Below, piece by piece: positions 48,903 through 58,246 of a DNA stretch of 64,000 nucleotides. Both the position numbers and the translations under genes were made by a program. A model generated the notes under the pieces. That model had not been told where the DNA came from. It searched no databases and worked only from the letters and a program-made list of their open reading frames with translations. The stretch comes from Duganella callida (GTDB lineage Bacteria; Pseudomonadota; Gammaproteobacteria; Burkholderiales; Burkholderiaceae_D): NCBI RefSeq assembly GCF_004614165.1, contig NZ_SPVG01000248.1:17528-81527 (forward strand), given 5' to 3'. Numbering within the stretch: the stretch's first letter is position 1; every line of letters begins with the position of its first letter.

Positions 48903-49275
48903 TTCGTCTCCTTGTGTTTTTAGAGTTGTGGCCAGAGGTGTAAATCTGACAATTCAGTATTCACTCTAAAAAAATGAGGAGCAAACGATTTCAAATTTGG
49001 CCACGCAGTTTATTCAGTTTTACTAAACACGGCCTTTGTACCGTGACAGGACGTCGCCAAACAACAACGCAGGAACAGTTTTGTTAAGTTTTGTAAGCTT
49101 TTCTTGCGCAGCGTTGCAGCGCTTGCGCAGCCTGCGCCCGGCCAGGTTAGGAAATGTAATCAAGCAGCTGATCACCCCCAATCGATTCAAGGACTTAGCC
49201 CGCGAAGGTGCGTGGGTGCTGTTACGGAAAATGCAAGGTAGCATGGCCTCATCGTCGTTGTGAAAGGGGCTTTAC
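48903..49275. other. divergent intergenic region with a regulatory motif
   Basis: 373 bases between the TonB receptor and the ABC operon. It holds the 25-bp motif at 49005-49029 and AT-rich tracts (for example ACTCTAAAAAAATGAGGA near 48963). Short frames such as 49036-49263 have no ribosome site or family resemblance, so I see no gene. Confidence 0.6.
49005..49029 (+). promoter_or_regulatory. putative LacI operator, copy 3
   Basis: GCAGTTTA-N9-ACTAAACA with the same spacing as copies 1 and 2. It is 103 bases upstream of the TonB receptor start (minus strand) and 247 bases before the binding-protein gene. It links both transport units to the LacI regulator at 36878-37906. Confidence 0.6.
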
Positions 49276-50526
49276 ATGCAGATTCGCCGGTTGGTCCGAC
49301 ACGCTTTGCTGCTCACCATGCTCGCCGCCACCGCCGCGCGTGCCGGCACGCTGGTGATCGAGAGCTGGCGCGTGGACGACAAAACGCTGTGGGAAAAAGT
49401 GCTGATACCGGCGTTCGAGAAAAACCATCCTGGCATCGAAGTGAAGTTCACGCCGACCGCGCCTACAGAATACGACTCCAGCCTGGCGGCACGGCTGGCT
49501 GGCGGCACCGCCGGTGACCTGATTGCCTGCCGACCTTTCGATGTCTCACTGTCGCTGTACAAAAAAGGGCAGCTCGAAAAACTGGATGGCAAGCCGGGCA
49601 TGCAGAACTTTACGCCTACCTCGCTGGTAGCTTGGCAGACCGACGACGGCAAGGATACCTTCTGCATGCCGGTGGCCTCGGTGATCCACGGCTTCCTATA
49701 CAACAAGAAGATCTTCAAGAAGCTGAACCTGCAGCCGCCGCAGACGGTCGATGAATTCTTCGCGGTGCTGGAGGCGCTGAAAAAAGGCGGCGTGACGCCG
49801 CTTGCGCTGGGAACCGCCGATCAGTGGGAATCGAGCCAAATGGTTTATACCAATATCGGCCCGAACTTCTGGCGCGGCGAGGAGGGGCGCAAGGCGCTCA
49901 TCGCCGGGAAGGCCAGGCTGACCGACGCGCCGTTCGTCGAGGCGCTGCAGTTCGAATCGCGCATGGGCGGCTATCTGGGCAAGGGCGCCAGCGCCCAGAC
50001 CTATGGCGATAGCCAGAACCTGTTTGCATTGGGGCGCGCCGGCATATATCCGACCGGCTCCTGGGATATCTCGTACTTCGGCCAGACGCCTGGGCTGGAG
50101 CTGGGCGCGTTTCCGCCGCCGGTGCGCAAGGCCGGCGATCCGTGCTTCATCTCCGATCACATGGACATCGGTATCGGCGTCAACCGGAAATCGAAGAACA
50201 AGGACGACGCCTACAAATTCCTGGCCTGGGTCGGATCGCAGGAGTTCGCGGACATCTACACCAACCGCGTGACCGGCTTTTTCACGCTGTCCCATCACCT
50301 GATCGCGGTGCGTGATCCGGTGGCCAAGCAGATGGCGGAATGGCGCAACAGCTGCGCCTCGACCATCCGCTTCAACGCGCAGGTGCTGAATCGCGGTCAG
50401 CCCAGCATGGAGAGTGAACTCTGGAATATCAACGCGCAGGTTTTGAACGGCAGGCTGGCGCCGAAAGACGCCGCCACCCGTCTGCAAACCGGTTTTGCAA
50501 AGTGGTACAAACCGCAGCAAAAGTAG
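49276..50526 (+). CDS. ABC sugar transporter, periplasmic binding protein
   Basis: 416 residues, family 1 solute-binding protein. Signal peptide MQIRRLVRHALLLTMLAATAARA, then ESWRVDDKTLWEKVLIPAFEKNHPGIEV typical of oligosaccharide binders, with FCMPVASVIHGFLYNKKIF and GIYPTGSWDISYF. It captures a sugar or oligosaccharide and passes it to the two permeases downstream. AAGGGG precedes the ATG. A terminator-like hairpin follows, so it is probably made in excess over the permeases. Confidence 0.9.
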   Translation: MQIRRLVRHALLLTMLAATAARAGTLVIESWRVDDKTLWEKVLIPAFEKNHPGIEVKFTPTAPTEYDSSLAARLAGGTAGDLIACRPFDVSLSLYKKGQLEKLDGKPGMQNFTPTSLVAWQTDDGKDTFCMPVASVIHGFLYNKKIFKKLNLQPPQTVDEFFAVLEALKKGGVTPLALGTADQWESSQMVYTNIGPNFWRGEEGRKALIAGKARLTDAPFVEALQFESRMGGYLGKGASAQTYGDSQNLFALGRAGIYPTGSWDISYFGQTPGLELGAFPPPVRKAGDPCFISDHMDIGIGVNRKSKNKDDAYKFLAWVGSQEFADIYTNRVTGFFTLSHHLIAVRDPVAKQMAEWRNSCASTIRFNAQVLNRGQPSMESELWNINAQVLNGRLAPKDAATRLQTGFAKWYKPQQK

Positions 50527-50567
50527 CGTCACACTTATCCCTCCCAATGGTGGTGTGATCGATTCAG

Positions 50568-50600
50568 GCCGGCGCCGGGCGCGGCGCCGGCTGTTTTTTT
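50568..50600 (+). terminator. intra-operon terminator after the binding-protein gene
   Basis: GCCGGCGCC and GGCGCCGGC form a perfect 9-bp stem (loop GGGCGC), then TGTTTTTTT. It lies between the binding-protein stop and the first permease. Partial termination here would raise binding protein over membrane components. Confidence 0.8.
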
Positions 50601-50620
50601 GTCCGAATCTGGAGGCAGTC

Positions 50621-51547
50621 TTGAAGCATGAAGTGAATACGGTACGGCGCTGGCAGCTGCTGTTGTTCCTGGCGCCGGCCCTGATCATCTACGGCGTGTT
50701 CAGCGCGCTGCCGCTGGCGCAGACGCTGGGGCAGGGTTTCTTTACCGCCGACGACAGCGGCAAGGCGGTCTACGCCGGACTGCAAAACTTCCGCACGGTG
50801 CTGCTCGATCCCGACTGGTCGGCCGGTTTCTGGAATGCGATGATCAACAACGCCAGGTTCTTTTGCCTGCACATGCTGCTGCAGAATCCCATCGGCCTGC
50901 TGCTGGCGACCCTGTTCAGCCTAAAAGGGCTGCGCGGCGCGCGCACCTACCGCACGCTGATCTTTCTGCCCACGCTGCTGTCGGTGGTGATCATCGGTTT
51001 CATCTGGCAGCTGATCCTGTCGCCGCTGTGGGGCGTGGGCGAAAAGCTGATGGGCTTCGCGGGCCTGAGCGACTTCTTCGCACCCTGGTTGGGCCAGGAA
51101 GAAACCGCACTGACGGCGATTTCCATGGTCTCCGTATGGCAGTACATCGGCATGCCGATGATGCTGATCTACGCCGCACTGCTGGCGGTGCCGGAGGAGA
51201 TCGTCGAAGCGGCGCACGTCGAGGGTGCCGGCGCCATGCGCATCTTCTGGCAGGTCAAGCTGCCGCTGATTTATCCGACCCTGGGCCTGGTCACCATCCT
51301 GACCTTCGTCGCCAACTTCAATGCGTTCGATCTGATTTACTCGATCAAGGGCGCGCTGGCGGGGCCGAATTATTCGACCGACATCCTCGGCACCTTGTTC
51401 TACCGGACCTTCTTCGGCTACCAGGCGCAGGTCGGCAACGCCTACCTGGGTTCCGCCGTGGCGACGCTGATGTTCCTGGTGATACTGGCCGGTGTCGGCG
51501 TCTATTTTGTCGGCGTCCAGCGCCGCCTGACGAGGTTCGCGCTATGA
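50621..51547 (+). CDS. ABC sugar transporter permease 1 (MalF-type)
   Basis: 308 residues with six membrane segments (LLFLAPALIIYGVFSALPLAQTL first). The EAA loop EIVEAAHVEGAGAMRIFWQVKLPLI is the contact to the ATPase. The start is TTG at 50621, with GGAGG at 50611-50615, five bases upstream; the longer frame runs through the terminator and is not credible. The stop overlaps the next start (ATGA). Confidence 0.9.
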   Translation: MKHEVNTVRRWQLLLFLAPALIIYGVFSALPLAQTLGQGFFTADDSGKAVYAGLQNFRTVLLDPDWSAGFWNAMINNARFFCLHMLLQNPIGLLLATLFSLKGLRGARTYRTLIFLPTLLSVVIIGFIWQLILSPLWGVGEKLMGFAGLSDFFAPWLGQEETALTAISMVSVWQYIGMPMMLIYAALLAVPEEIVEAAHVEGAGAMRIFWQVKLPLIYPTLGLVTILTFVANFNAFDLIYSIKGALAGPNYSTDILGTLFYRTFFGYQAQVGNAYLGSAVATLMFLVILAGVGVYFVGVQRRLTRFAL

Positions 51548-52362
51548 GGGGCCGGCTGATGGTCCACGGCGCGCTGATGGCGTACACGCTGCTGGCGCTG
51601 TTCCCGATCGCGCTGATCCTGATTAACTCGGTCAAGTCGCGCGAGGCGATCTTCGACGATCCGCTGGCGCTGCCGACCATGGAATCGCTGACCTTCATCG
51701 GCTTCCAGAAGGTCCTGGCCAGCACCCATTTCCTGCTCTATTTCGGCAACAGCCTGGTGGTGACGCTGGCGGCGCTGTTCTGCATCCTGCTGTTCGGCGC
51801 GATGGCGGCATGGGCGCTGTCCGAGTACCGCTTCATGGGCAATCGCGTGCTGGCGCTGTTCATCGCCTTCGGCATCATGATTCCGATCCGGCTCGGCACG
51901 GTCTCGATCCTGGAGCTGATGGTCAGACTGGAACTGGTCAACACGCTGACGGCGCTGGTGCTGGTTTACACGGCACAGGGCGTGCCGCTGGCGGTGATGA
52001 TCCTGTCCGAATTCATGCGCCAGGTGCCGTCCGAACTGAAAGACGCGGCGCGCTGCGACGGCATCGGCGAAGTCGCCATTTTCTTCCGCGTGATCCTGCC
52101 GCTGATACGCCCGGCGATGGCGACGGTGGCGGTGTTCACCATGATCCCCGCCTGGAACGACCTGTGGTTCCCGCTGATCCTGGCGCCGTCCGAGCGCACC
52201 CGCACCGTCACGCTGGGTGTGCAGCAGTTCATCGGTCAGTACGTGACCGACTGGAATTCGGTGCTGGCCGCGCTGTCGCTGGCGGTGATCCCGATGCTGA
52301 TTCTGTACGCACTGTTTTCGCGCCAGCTGATACGCGGCCTGACCGCCGGCGCGGTGAAATAA
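51544..52362 (+). CDS. ABC sugar transporter permease 2 (MalG-type)
   Basis: 272 residues, six membrane segments. The EAA loop SELKDAARCDGIGEVAIFFRVILPLI is intact, and the N-terminal MVHGALMAYTLLALFPIALILINS is the first helix. It pairs with permease 1 in the inner membrane. ATG overlaps the preceding stop by 4 bases; 12 bases separate it from the ATPase gene. Confidence 0.92.
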   Translation: MRGRLMVHGALMAYTLLALFPIALILINSVKSREAIFDDPLALPTMESLTFIGFQKVLASTHFLLYFGNSLVVTLAALFCILLFGAMAAWALSEYRFMGNRVLALFIAFGIMIPIRLGTVSILELMVRLELVNTLTALVLVYTAQGVPLAVMILSEFMRQVPSELKDAARCDGIGEVAIFFRVILPLIRPAMATVAVFTMIPAWNDLWFPLILAPSERTRTVTLGVQQFIGQYVTDWNSVLAALSLAVIPMLILYALFSRQLIRGLTAGAVK

Positions 52363-52374
52363 AGAGAGGAACCG

Positions 52375-53514
52375 ATGGCAAGTGTAAGTCTGCAAGCGCT
52401 GCGCAAATCCTACGACGGCCGGACCGACGTCCTGGCCGGCATCGACCTGGAGATCGCGCACGGCGAATTCGTGGTGCTGGTGGGGCCGTCCGGCTGCGGC
52501 AAGTCGACGCTGCTGCGCATGCTGTGCGGCCTGGAGAGCATCACCGCCGGCACCATGAAGATAGGCGATCGCGTGGTCAACCAGCTGCCGCCGGCCGAAC
52601 GCGGCATCGCCATGGTGTTCCAGAGCTATGCGCTGTATCCGCACATGACGGTGTACCAGAACATGGCCTTCGGCCTGAAGATCGCCGGCAAGGGCAAGCC
52701 GGAGATCAGGCAGCGCATCGAGGCGGCGGCGGCCACGTTGAAGATCAGCCATCTGCTGGAGCGCCTGCCGCGCGAACTGTCCGGCGGCCAGCGTCAGCGG
52801 GTGGCGATCGGCCGCGCCATCGTGCGCGAGCCGCAGCTGTTCCTGTTCGATGAGCCGCTGTCCAACCTGGACGCGGCGCTGCGCGTGCAGACCCGCCTGG
52901 AAATCGCCAGGCTGCACCGCCAGCTGGACGCCACCATCGTCTACGTCACGCACGACCAGGTCGAGGCCATGACATTGGGCGACAAGATCGTCGTCATGCA
53001 CGAGGGGCAGATCCAGCAGGCCGGCACGCCGCTGGATTTGTACCAGCAGCCACGCAATCTGTTCGTGGCCGGCTTCATCGGCTCGCCGCGCATGAATTTC
53101 ATGGCCGGCAGCGTGGCGGAGGCGCACGCGCACGGCGTGGTGGTGCGCCTGAGCGCCGGCGACGTGGTGCGCGCCGCCGTCGACGGCAGCGGCATGCGCA
53201 TCGGCGCCCCGGTCACGCTGGGGCTGCGCGCGGAACACATCAGCGAATCGCGCGGCGGTTCGGAAGTTTTCACGGGCGAGGTCAGTGTGGTCGAACACCT
53301 GGGCGAGGCCAATTACATCTACGTCACCCGCGAGGGCGGGGAGGACGTGGTGATACGCGGGGATGGCGAGCGCCATGTCGCGCCGGGACAGTCCATCACT
53401 TTCTCGGCCGAGAGCACTGCCTTTCACGTGTTCGACGAAACGGGATCGGCGCGGCGGCGTCTGCGTCCCGGGAATATGGTATCGGCGCCGCGCGGCTTGA
53501 TGCGCAGCGCCTGA
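52375..53514 (+). CDS. ABC sugar transporter ATPase (UgpC/MsmK-type)
   Basis: 379 residues. Walker A GPSGCGKST, signature LSGGQRQRVAIGRA, Walker B LFLFDEPLSNLDA, and switch His in VYVTHDQ. The C-terminal OB-type TOBE domain (about 240-370) is present (LGLRAEHIS; VSVVEHLGEANYIYV). It energises the MalFG-like pair. GAGAGG precedes the ATG. Gap to the next gene is 43 bases. Confidence 0.95.
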   Translation: MASVSLQALRKSYDGRTDVLAGIDLEIAHGEFVVLVGPSGCGKSTLLRMLCGLESITAGTMKIGDRVVNQLPPAERGIAMVFQSYALYPHMTVYQNMAFGLKIAGKGKPEIRQRIEAAAATLKISHLLERLPRELSGGQRQRVAIGRAIVREPQLFLFDEPLSNLDAALRVQTRLEIARLHRQLDATIVYVTHDQVEAMTLGDKIVVMHEGQIQQAGTPLDLYQQPRNLFVAGFIGSPRMNFMAGSVAEAHAHGVVVRLSAGDVVRAAVDGSGMRIGAPVTLGLRAEHISESRGGSEVFTGEVSVVEHLGEANYIYVTREGGEDVVIRGDGERHVAPGQSITFSAESTAFHVFDETGSARRRLRPGNMVSAPRGLMRSA

Positions 53515-53557
53515 TATGACAGCGGTTCTTTAATTTTCATAAAACAGGGAGAATGGA

Positions 53558-56179
53558 ATGAAGCCGGTACTCAGGAAAAAAATACTACCGCAGGTGGTCG
53601 CGCTGGCGATGAGCGGCCTGGCCGCCCACGCGCACGCAAGCGATGCCGTGGCGGCCGATGCGCAGGCCAGCGACGCCGTACCGGCCGCGGAAGCCAATAC
53701 CGTGGAAGTGCGCGGCATCCGCGAACGCCTCAAGCGCAACCTGGCCGAGAAGCGTGACGCCGACAATGTGGTCGATACCGTCACCGCCGACGACGTAGGC
53801 AAGTTCCCGGACAAGAACGTGGCCGACTCGCTGCAGCGCGTGCCCGGCATCTCGGTGGACCGCACCTGGGGCGAGGGCCGTGACATCTTCGTGCGCGGCA
53901 CCGACAAGAACCTCAACCTCACGCAACTGAACGGCCAGGCCGTGGCCTCCGGCTACTGGTGGAAGAACGATGCGCAAAGCCGCGGCTTCAACTACGACAT
54001 CCTGGCGTCGGAACTGGTGGGCAGCATCGACGTCTACAAATCGCCGTCGGCCGATCTGGACGAGGGCAGCATCGGCGGCCTGGTGAACGTCAAGACCCGC
54101 AAGCCGTTCCAGCTCAAGGGCTTCGTGGCGCAGGTTTCGGCGGAAGCCACCTACAGCGAGCTGCCGAAGAAGACCGACCCGCAGTTCTCCGGCCTGATCA
54201 GCTGGATCAACGACGAGAAGACCTTTGGCGCGCTGCTGGCGGTCAGCAAACAGAAACGCACCATGCGCCGCGACGGCCTGGAAAATTTCACCGACTCCAC
54301 CAAGTACAACATCGTCGACCAGAACGGTGCGGTGACGCCTGGCGCCTACGCTTCCTGGGGCGGCGGCTCGGCCATCTTCCGCCAGGACCGCGAGCGCACC
54401 ACCGGCAACCTGACCTTGCAGGCACGCCCGAACGCCAACACCGACATCACGCTGAACTACATGAATTCCGATATGGACATGGACAACAGCAACCAGAACT
54501 ACTTGTGGGAAGCGGGCGGTCTGGCCGATGCCAAGGGCAATATCCAGGTCACCAATCCGAAGTTCATCACCACCTCGGATGGCACCAAGGCGCTGGTCGG
54601 CGGCACCGTCGGGCCGACCGGCGGCGTGTCGTTCGAGCCTATCTTCCGCCAGTCCTACGTCAAGTCGCAGGTGCTGGATCTGGACGGCACCTACGATGGC
54701 GACAACTGGAAGCTGCACGGCCAGGTCGGCACCACCAAGGGATCGGGCGGCAGCGACCATGACCGCAACTTCTGGCTGGTCGGGAATACGCGCACCACCT
54801 TCAACATCGCGCCGGACACCTACGAGGTCAAATATCTCGATATCAGCCCACTGGACCCGAGCAAGCTGACGCTGCAAAGCGCGCGCGACTGGATCCGCCG
54901 CATGGACACCAAGGAGAATTACGGCCAGGCCGACTTCACGCTGGACCTGAACAACGACTACATCCGCGCCATCAAGGTCGGCGCCAAGATCCGCGACACC
55001 AAGGTGCAGAACCGCCGCATCATCGGCACCGCCGGTCCGGGCAGCCCTGGCTGGATTTCTTACTCGCTGGCCGACCTGTCGACCGGCGCCTCGCCGATGC
55101 TGAGCCAGGAGGCCGCGACGGCCGGCTCGCTGACGCAGTACGCCTGGGTCGATGACGGCCTGGCGTATTCCAAGGGCTTCCCGATGTACGACAAGGCCAT
55201 GACCTACGCGGAAGCCAAGGGCGAATACTACAAGATCCGCGAAAAGATCTATGCCACCTACGTCCGCGCGGACTTCGCCACCGGCCAGTGGCGCGGCGAC
55301 TTCGGCGTCCGCGTGGTCAAGACCGACCAGATCTCAGAGGCCTACCAGGACCTGAGCGGCAACGGCAACTACGTGCTGGGCAGCGTCTCGCGCAGCTACA
55401 CGGACGCGCTGCCTAACCTGAACGCGGTCTACAACGTCAATAAGGATCTGCTGGTGCGCGGCGCGCTGTCGCGCGTGATGGCGCGTAACACCTACAGCGA
55501 TTTGAGCGCCAGCACGGAAGTCAGCGGCACCACCAACGCCGCCACCTCGGGCAACCCGCTGCTCAAGCCTTATCACGCCAACCAGGCGGAGATCGGCGCC
55601 GAGTGGTACTACGCCGAGGCGTCGCTGCTGTCGGCGACGGTGTTCGCCAAGAAGCTCGATACCTTCATCTACTCCCAGACCGCGCCGGAAAACGTCGCCG
55701 GCGTGGTGCGTTCGGTGACCCGTCCCTACAACGCGGGCAACGGCGCCACCATCAACGGCCTGGAATTCCAGTGGCAGCAGGCGTTCAGCAATGGCTTCGG
55801 CGGCATCGTCAACTACACCTACACCGACGCCAAGACCGGCGCCAACGCCAACGGTGTCAAGCTGAACGTGATCGGCAACTCGCGCAACCAGGCCAACGTT
55901 ACCGGCTTCTGGGAGAAGTACGGCTACAGCGTGCGCTTGTCGTACAACTACCGCTCCAAGGCTTATGGCGCGCTGGACGAAGGCGGCCAGGATGTGACCA
56001 GCGCCTACGGCCAGTGGGATGCCTCGGCCAGCTGGGATATCACGCCCAAGGTGTCGCTGTACCTGACGGCGGTGAATATCGGCAATGAAGTCATCCGCAC
56101 CAATACCACCGACGGCCTGCCGGTCGGCGTGTACGAGAACGGCGCGCGCTACAGCATCGGCGTGAAAGCCAAGTTCTGA
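53558..56179 (+). CDS. TonB-dependent receptor inside the ABC operon
   Basis: 873 residues. Signal peptide to HAHA (about residue 26). Plug: VEVRGIRERLKRNLAEKRDADNV-type region, VGKFPDKNVADSLQRVPGISV, IFVRGTDKNLNLTQLNGQ, ELVGSIDVYKSPSADLDEGSIGGLVNVKTRKP. This belongs to the long-plug TIGR01782 group often tied to oligosaccharides (chitin, sucrose, maltose). Barrel ends YSIGVKAKF. AGGGAGAATGG precedes the ATG. Placed with the ABC genes, it would provide outer-membrane entry for the same sugar. Confidence 0.9.
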   Translation: MKPVLRKKILPQVVALAMSGLAAHAHASDAVAADAQASDAVPAAEANTVEVRGIRERLKRNLAEKRDADNVVDTVTADDVGKFPDKNVADSLQRVPGISVDRTWGEGRDIFVRGTDKNLNLTQLNGQAVASGYWWKNDAQSRGFNYDILASELVGSIDVYKSPSADLDEGSIGGLVNVKTRKPFQLKGFVAQVSAEATYSELPKKTDPQFSGLISWINDEKTFGALLAVSKQKRTMRRDGLENFTDSTKYNIVDQNGAVTPGAYASWGGGSAIFRQDRERTTGNLTLQARPNANTDITLNYMNSDMDMDNSNQNYLWEAGGLADAKGNIQVTNPKFITTSDGTKALVGGTVGPTGGVSFEPIFRQSYVKSQVLDLDGTYDGDNWKLHGQVGTTKGSGGSDHDRNFWLVGNTRTTFNIAPDTYEVKYLDISPLDPSKLTLQSARDWIRRMDTKENYGQADFTLDLNNDYIRAIKVGAKIRDTKVQNRRIIGTAGPGSPGWISYSLADLSTGASPMLSQEAATAGSLTQYAWVDDGLAYSKGFPMYDKAMTYAEAKGEYYKIREKIYATYVRADFATGQWRGDFGVRVVKTDQISEAYQDLSGNGNYVLGSVSRSYTDALPNLNAVYNVNKDLLVRGALSRVMARNTYSDLSASTEVSGTTNAATSGNPLLKPYHANQAEIGAEWYYAEASLLSATVFAKKLDTFIYSQTAPENVAGVVRSVTRPYNAGNGATINGLEFQWQQAFSNGFGGIVNYTYTDAKTGANANGVKLNVIGNSRNQANVTGFWEKYGYSVRLSYNYRSKAYGALDEGGQDVTSAYGQWDASASWDITPKVSLYLTAVNIGNEVIRTNTTDGLPVGVYENGARYSIGVKAKF

Positions 56180-56200
56180 CAGCGGTTTCATAACCGATAT

Positions 56201-56232
56201 AGCCCGATTCCATGTTGGCATCGGGCTTTTTT
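56201..56232 (+). terminator. terminator after the TonB receptor gene
   Basis: AGCCCGAT and ATCGGGCT form a perfect stem with a 11-base loop, then a T-run to 56232. It lies 22 bases after the stop and divides the transport genes from the sensor genes, unless read through. Confidence 0.85.
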
Positions 56233-56271
56233 CTATTACAATCGTGTCATTATTGTCGTCCAGGATATGGA

Positions 56272-57564
56272 GTGATACGGATACGTCTTCGTTTCATCGG
56301 CGCTCTGCTGGCGGCTGGCATGACGGCGCATGCCGCGCCGGCGGCGAGCCTGCAGGTGCTGCACTGGTGGACTTCGCCCGGCGAGCGCAAGGCCGCCGAC
56401 CTGCTGGCCGCGCGCGCCGCGGAAGAGGGCATCGAATGGCGGGACGCGGCGATTCCCGGCGGCGCTGGGCTGGGCGCCGGCAAGGTGCTCAAGAGCCGCG
56501 TGCTGGCGGGCGATGCGCCGGAAGTGTCGCAGATGATCGGCGTCTCGATCGCCGAGTGGGCCGACCTGGGCCTGCTGCTGGAAATCGACAATGTCGCCAG
56601 CGGCGGCAACTGGAACAACGTGCTGTTCCCGACCATACAAACGCTGATCACGCACCGCAAGCACGTGGTGGCCGCGCCGGTCGGCATCCACCGCGTCAAC
56701 ACGCTGTTCTATAACCGCGCACTGTTCGCCCGCCACAAGCTGGCGCCGCCGCAAAGCTGGGCCGAATTCGAAACCGTGGTGCATAAGCTGAAGGCGGCGG
56801 GCGTCACGCCGCTGGCGCAGAGCAGCGAAGCCTGGCAGGTGGCGGCGCTGTTCGAAAACCTGGTGCTGGCCGAGAGCGGGCCGGAATTCTATAGACAGTT
56901 ATTTGTCAGACGCGATCCCGCCGCGGCGGCCGACCCGCGCACGGCCGACGCGCTGCGCCGCCTGCGCATCGTCAAGGGCTGGGCCAATGGCCAGATCGAC
57001 GAGCGTTCCTGGCCCGAGGTGGCGCGCCAGTTCGCCCGCAGGGAAGCGGCGATGATGATCATGGGCGACTGGGCCAAACCGGAACTGCGCGACCTGGGCA
57101 TGGTGCTGGATCAGGACTTCGCCTGCGCCGCGGCGCCGGGAACCGGACGCTATCACCTGTACAGCGTCGACAGCTTCACCATGTTCGGCGGCGATTACCG
57201 CAACATGGCGGCGCAGGAAAAGATGGCCAGGCTGCTGGTGTCGCCGCCGGTGCAGATGGATTACAACGTGCTGAAAGGCTCGGTGCCGGTGCGGCGCGAC
57301 ACCGACCCGTCGCGCCTGGACAGCTGCGCGCGCGCCTCGTGGACCATGTTCGCGCTGGGCGCGGCGGTGCAGGCGCCCAGCCTGGTGCACCGCATGGCGA
57401 CCGATGAGGCCAGCCGCGACGCCATCATCGCCGAGATACATCGTTATTTCCTGGATGACCGGACCACGCCAACCGAGGCGCAGCGCCGCCTGGGCGTGAT
57501 GTTCCGCCTGTTTAACCTGAAGAATCAAGGAGCATTCGGTGCGCAAGATACTGATCGTAGATGA
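56272..57564 (+). CDS. solute-binding protein of a two-component sensor operon
   Basis: 430 residues, family 1 binding protein with a signal peptide (MIRIRLRFIGALLAAGMTAHA). Conserved LQVLHWWTSPGERKAADLL opening and RVNTLFYNRALF. The start is GTG at 56272 behind AGGA; the ATG at 56212 sits in the terminator loop of the previous gene and is rejected. The C-terminal coding part overlaps the response-regulator gene by 26 bases. No permease follows, so it is likely a periplasmic partner for the kinase, though it could also serve the nearby ABC permeases. Confidence 0.82.
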   Translation: MIRIRLRFIGALLAAGMTAHAAPAASLQVLHWWTSPGERKAADLLAARAAEEGIEWRDAAIPGGAGLGAGKVLKSRVLAGDAPEVSQMIGVSIAEWADLGLLLEIDNVASGGNWNNVLFPTIQTLITHRKHVVAAPVGIHRVNTLFYNRALFARHKLAPPQSWAEFETVVHKLKAAGVTPLAQSSEAWQVAALFENLVLAESGPEFYRQLFVRRDPAAAADPRTADALRRLRIVKGWANGQIDERSWPEVARQFARREAAMMIMGDWAKPELRDLGMVLDQDFACAAAPGTGRYHLYSVDSFTMFGGDYRNMAAQEKMARLLVSPPVQMDYNVLKGSVPVRRDTDPSRLDSCARASWTMFALGAAVQAPSLVHRMATDEASRDAIIAEIHRYFLDDRTTPTEAQRRLGVMFRLFNLKNQGAFGAQDTDRR

Positions 57565-58246
57565 TGACCAAAAGACCCGCGTCCTGCTCAAGACGTATCT
57601 GGAAAAGAACCAGTACGAGGTGGTCTTGTCGCATAACGGCGAGAGCTTCCTCGCCGAACTGCACGCACACGCCGAGCAGCTGTCGCTGGTGATCCTGGAC
57701 GTGATGCTGCCGGACACCGACGGCTTCGCGCTGTGCAAGCAGGTGCGGCAGCGCTCCAACGTGCCGATCATCATGCTCACCGCCAGCTCCGACGAGACCG
57801 ACCGCATCGTCGGCCTGGAGCTGGGCGCCGATGACTACATCGCCAAGCCGTATAGCCCGCGCGAGCTGCTGGCGCGTATCAAGGCGATACTGCGGCGGGC
57901 GGCGCTGGACACGCCGTCGGTACGCTACTATCGGTTCGTCGGCTTCACGCTGGACCTCAAGGAGCGCAAGGTGACCGACAGCGCCGGCGCGCCGCTGGCC
58001 CTGACGGGGCTGGACTTCCAGCTGCTGAAGTATTTCGTCGAACATCCGGGCGTGATCCTCGACCGCAGCGTGTTGTGCGAGGAGACGCGCGGACGCGACG
58101 CCGGGCCGCTGGACCGTTCGCTGGACGTGCAGATCAGCCGCCTGCGCCTGCGCCTCAACGACGACGGCAAGCAGCCGGCGCTGATCAAGACCGTGCGCGG
58201 CGCCGGCTATGTATTCTCGGCCGAAGTGAACGTCGCGCATGCTTAG
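57539..58246 (+). CDS. OmpR-family response regulator
   Basis: 235 residues. Receiver: acidic pocket VDDD (8-10), phospho-acceptor Asp54 in LVILDVMLPD, Lys in AKPYSPREL. C-terminal winged helix with LTGLDFQLLKYFVEHPG, LDVQISRLRLRL and TVRGAGYVF. Start GTG at 57539 is inside the previous gene. Together with the kinase it forms the two-component pair of the operon, of the type seen in glucose GltR-GtrS systems. The stop overlaps the kinase start by 8 bases. Confidence 0.93.
   Translation: MRKILIVDDDQKTRVLLKTYLEKNQYEVVLSHNGESFLAELHAHAEQLSLVILDVMLPDTDGFALCKQVRQRSNVPIIMLTASSDETDRIVGLELGADDYIAKPYSPRELLARIKAILRRAALDTPSVRYYRFVGFTLDLKERKVTDSAGAPLALTGLDFQLLKYFVEHPGVILDRSVLCEETRGRDAGPLDRSLDVQISRLRLRLNDDGKQPALIKTVRGAGYVFSAEVNVAHA

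Noticed and set aside
49036-49263. 75-codon open frame in the divergent intergenic region
   Set aside because: No ribosome-binding site, no family resemblance, and an equal-length frame exists on the other strand.
50495-50620. ATG 50495 start for permease 1
   Set aside because: It overlaps the binding-protein gene and crosses the hairpin; TTG 50621 has an ideal GGAGG site.
56212-56271. N-terminal extension of the second binding protein from ATG 56212
   Set aside because: The ATG lies in the loop of the preceding terminator, and the extension would bury the signal peptide behind 20 residues.
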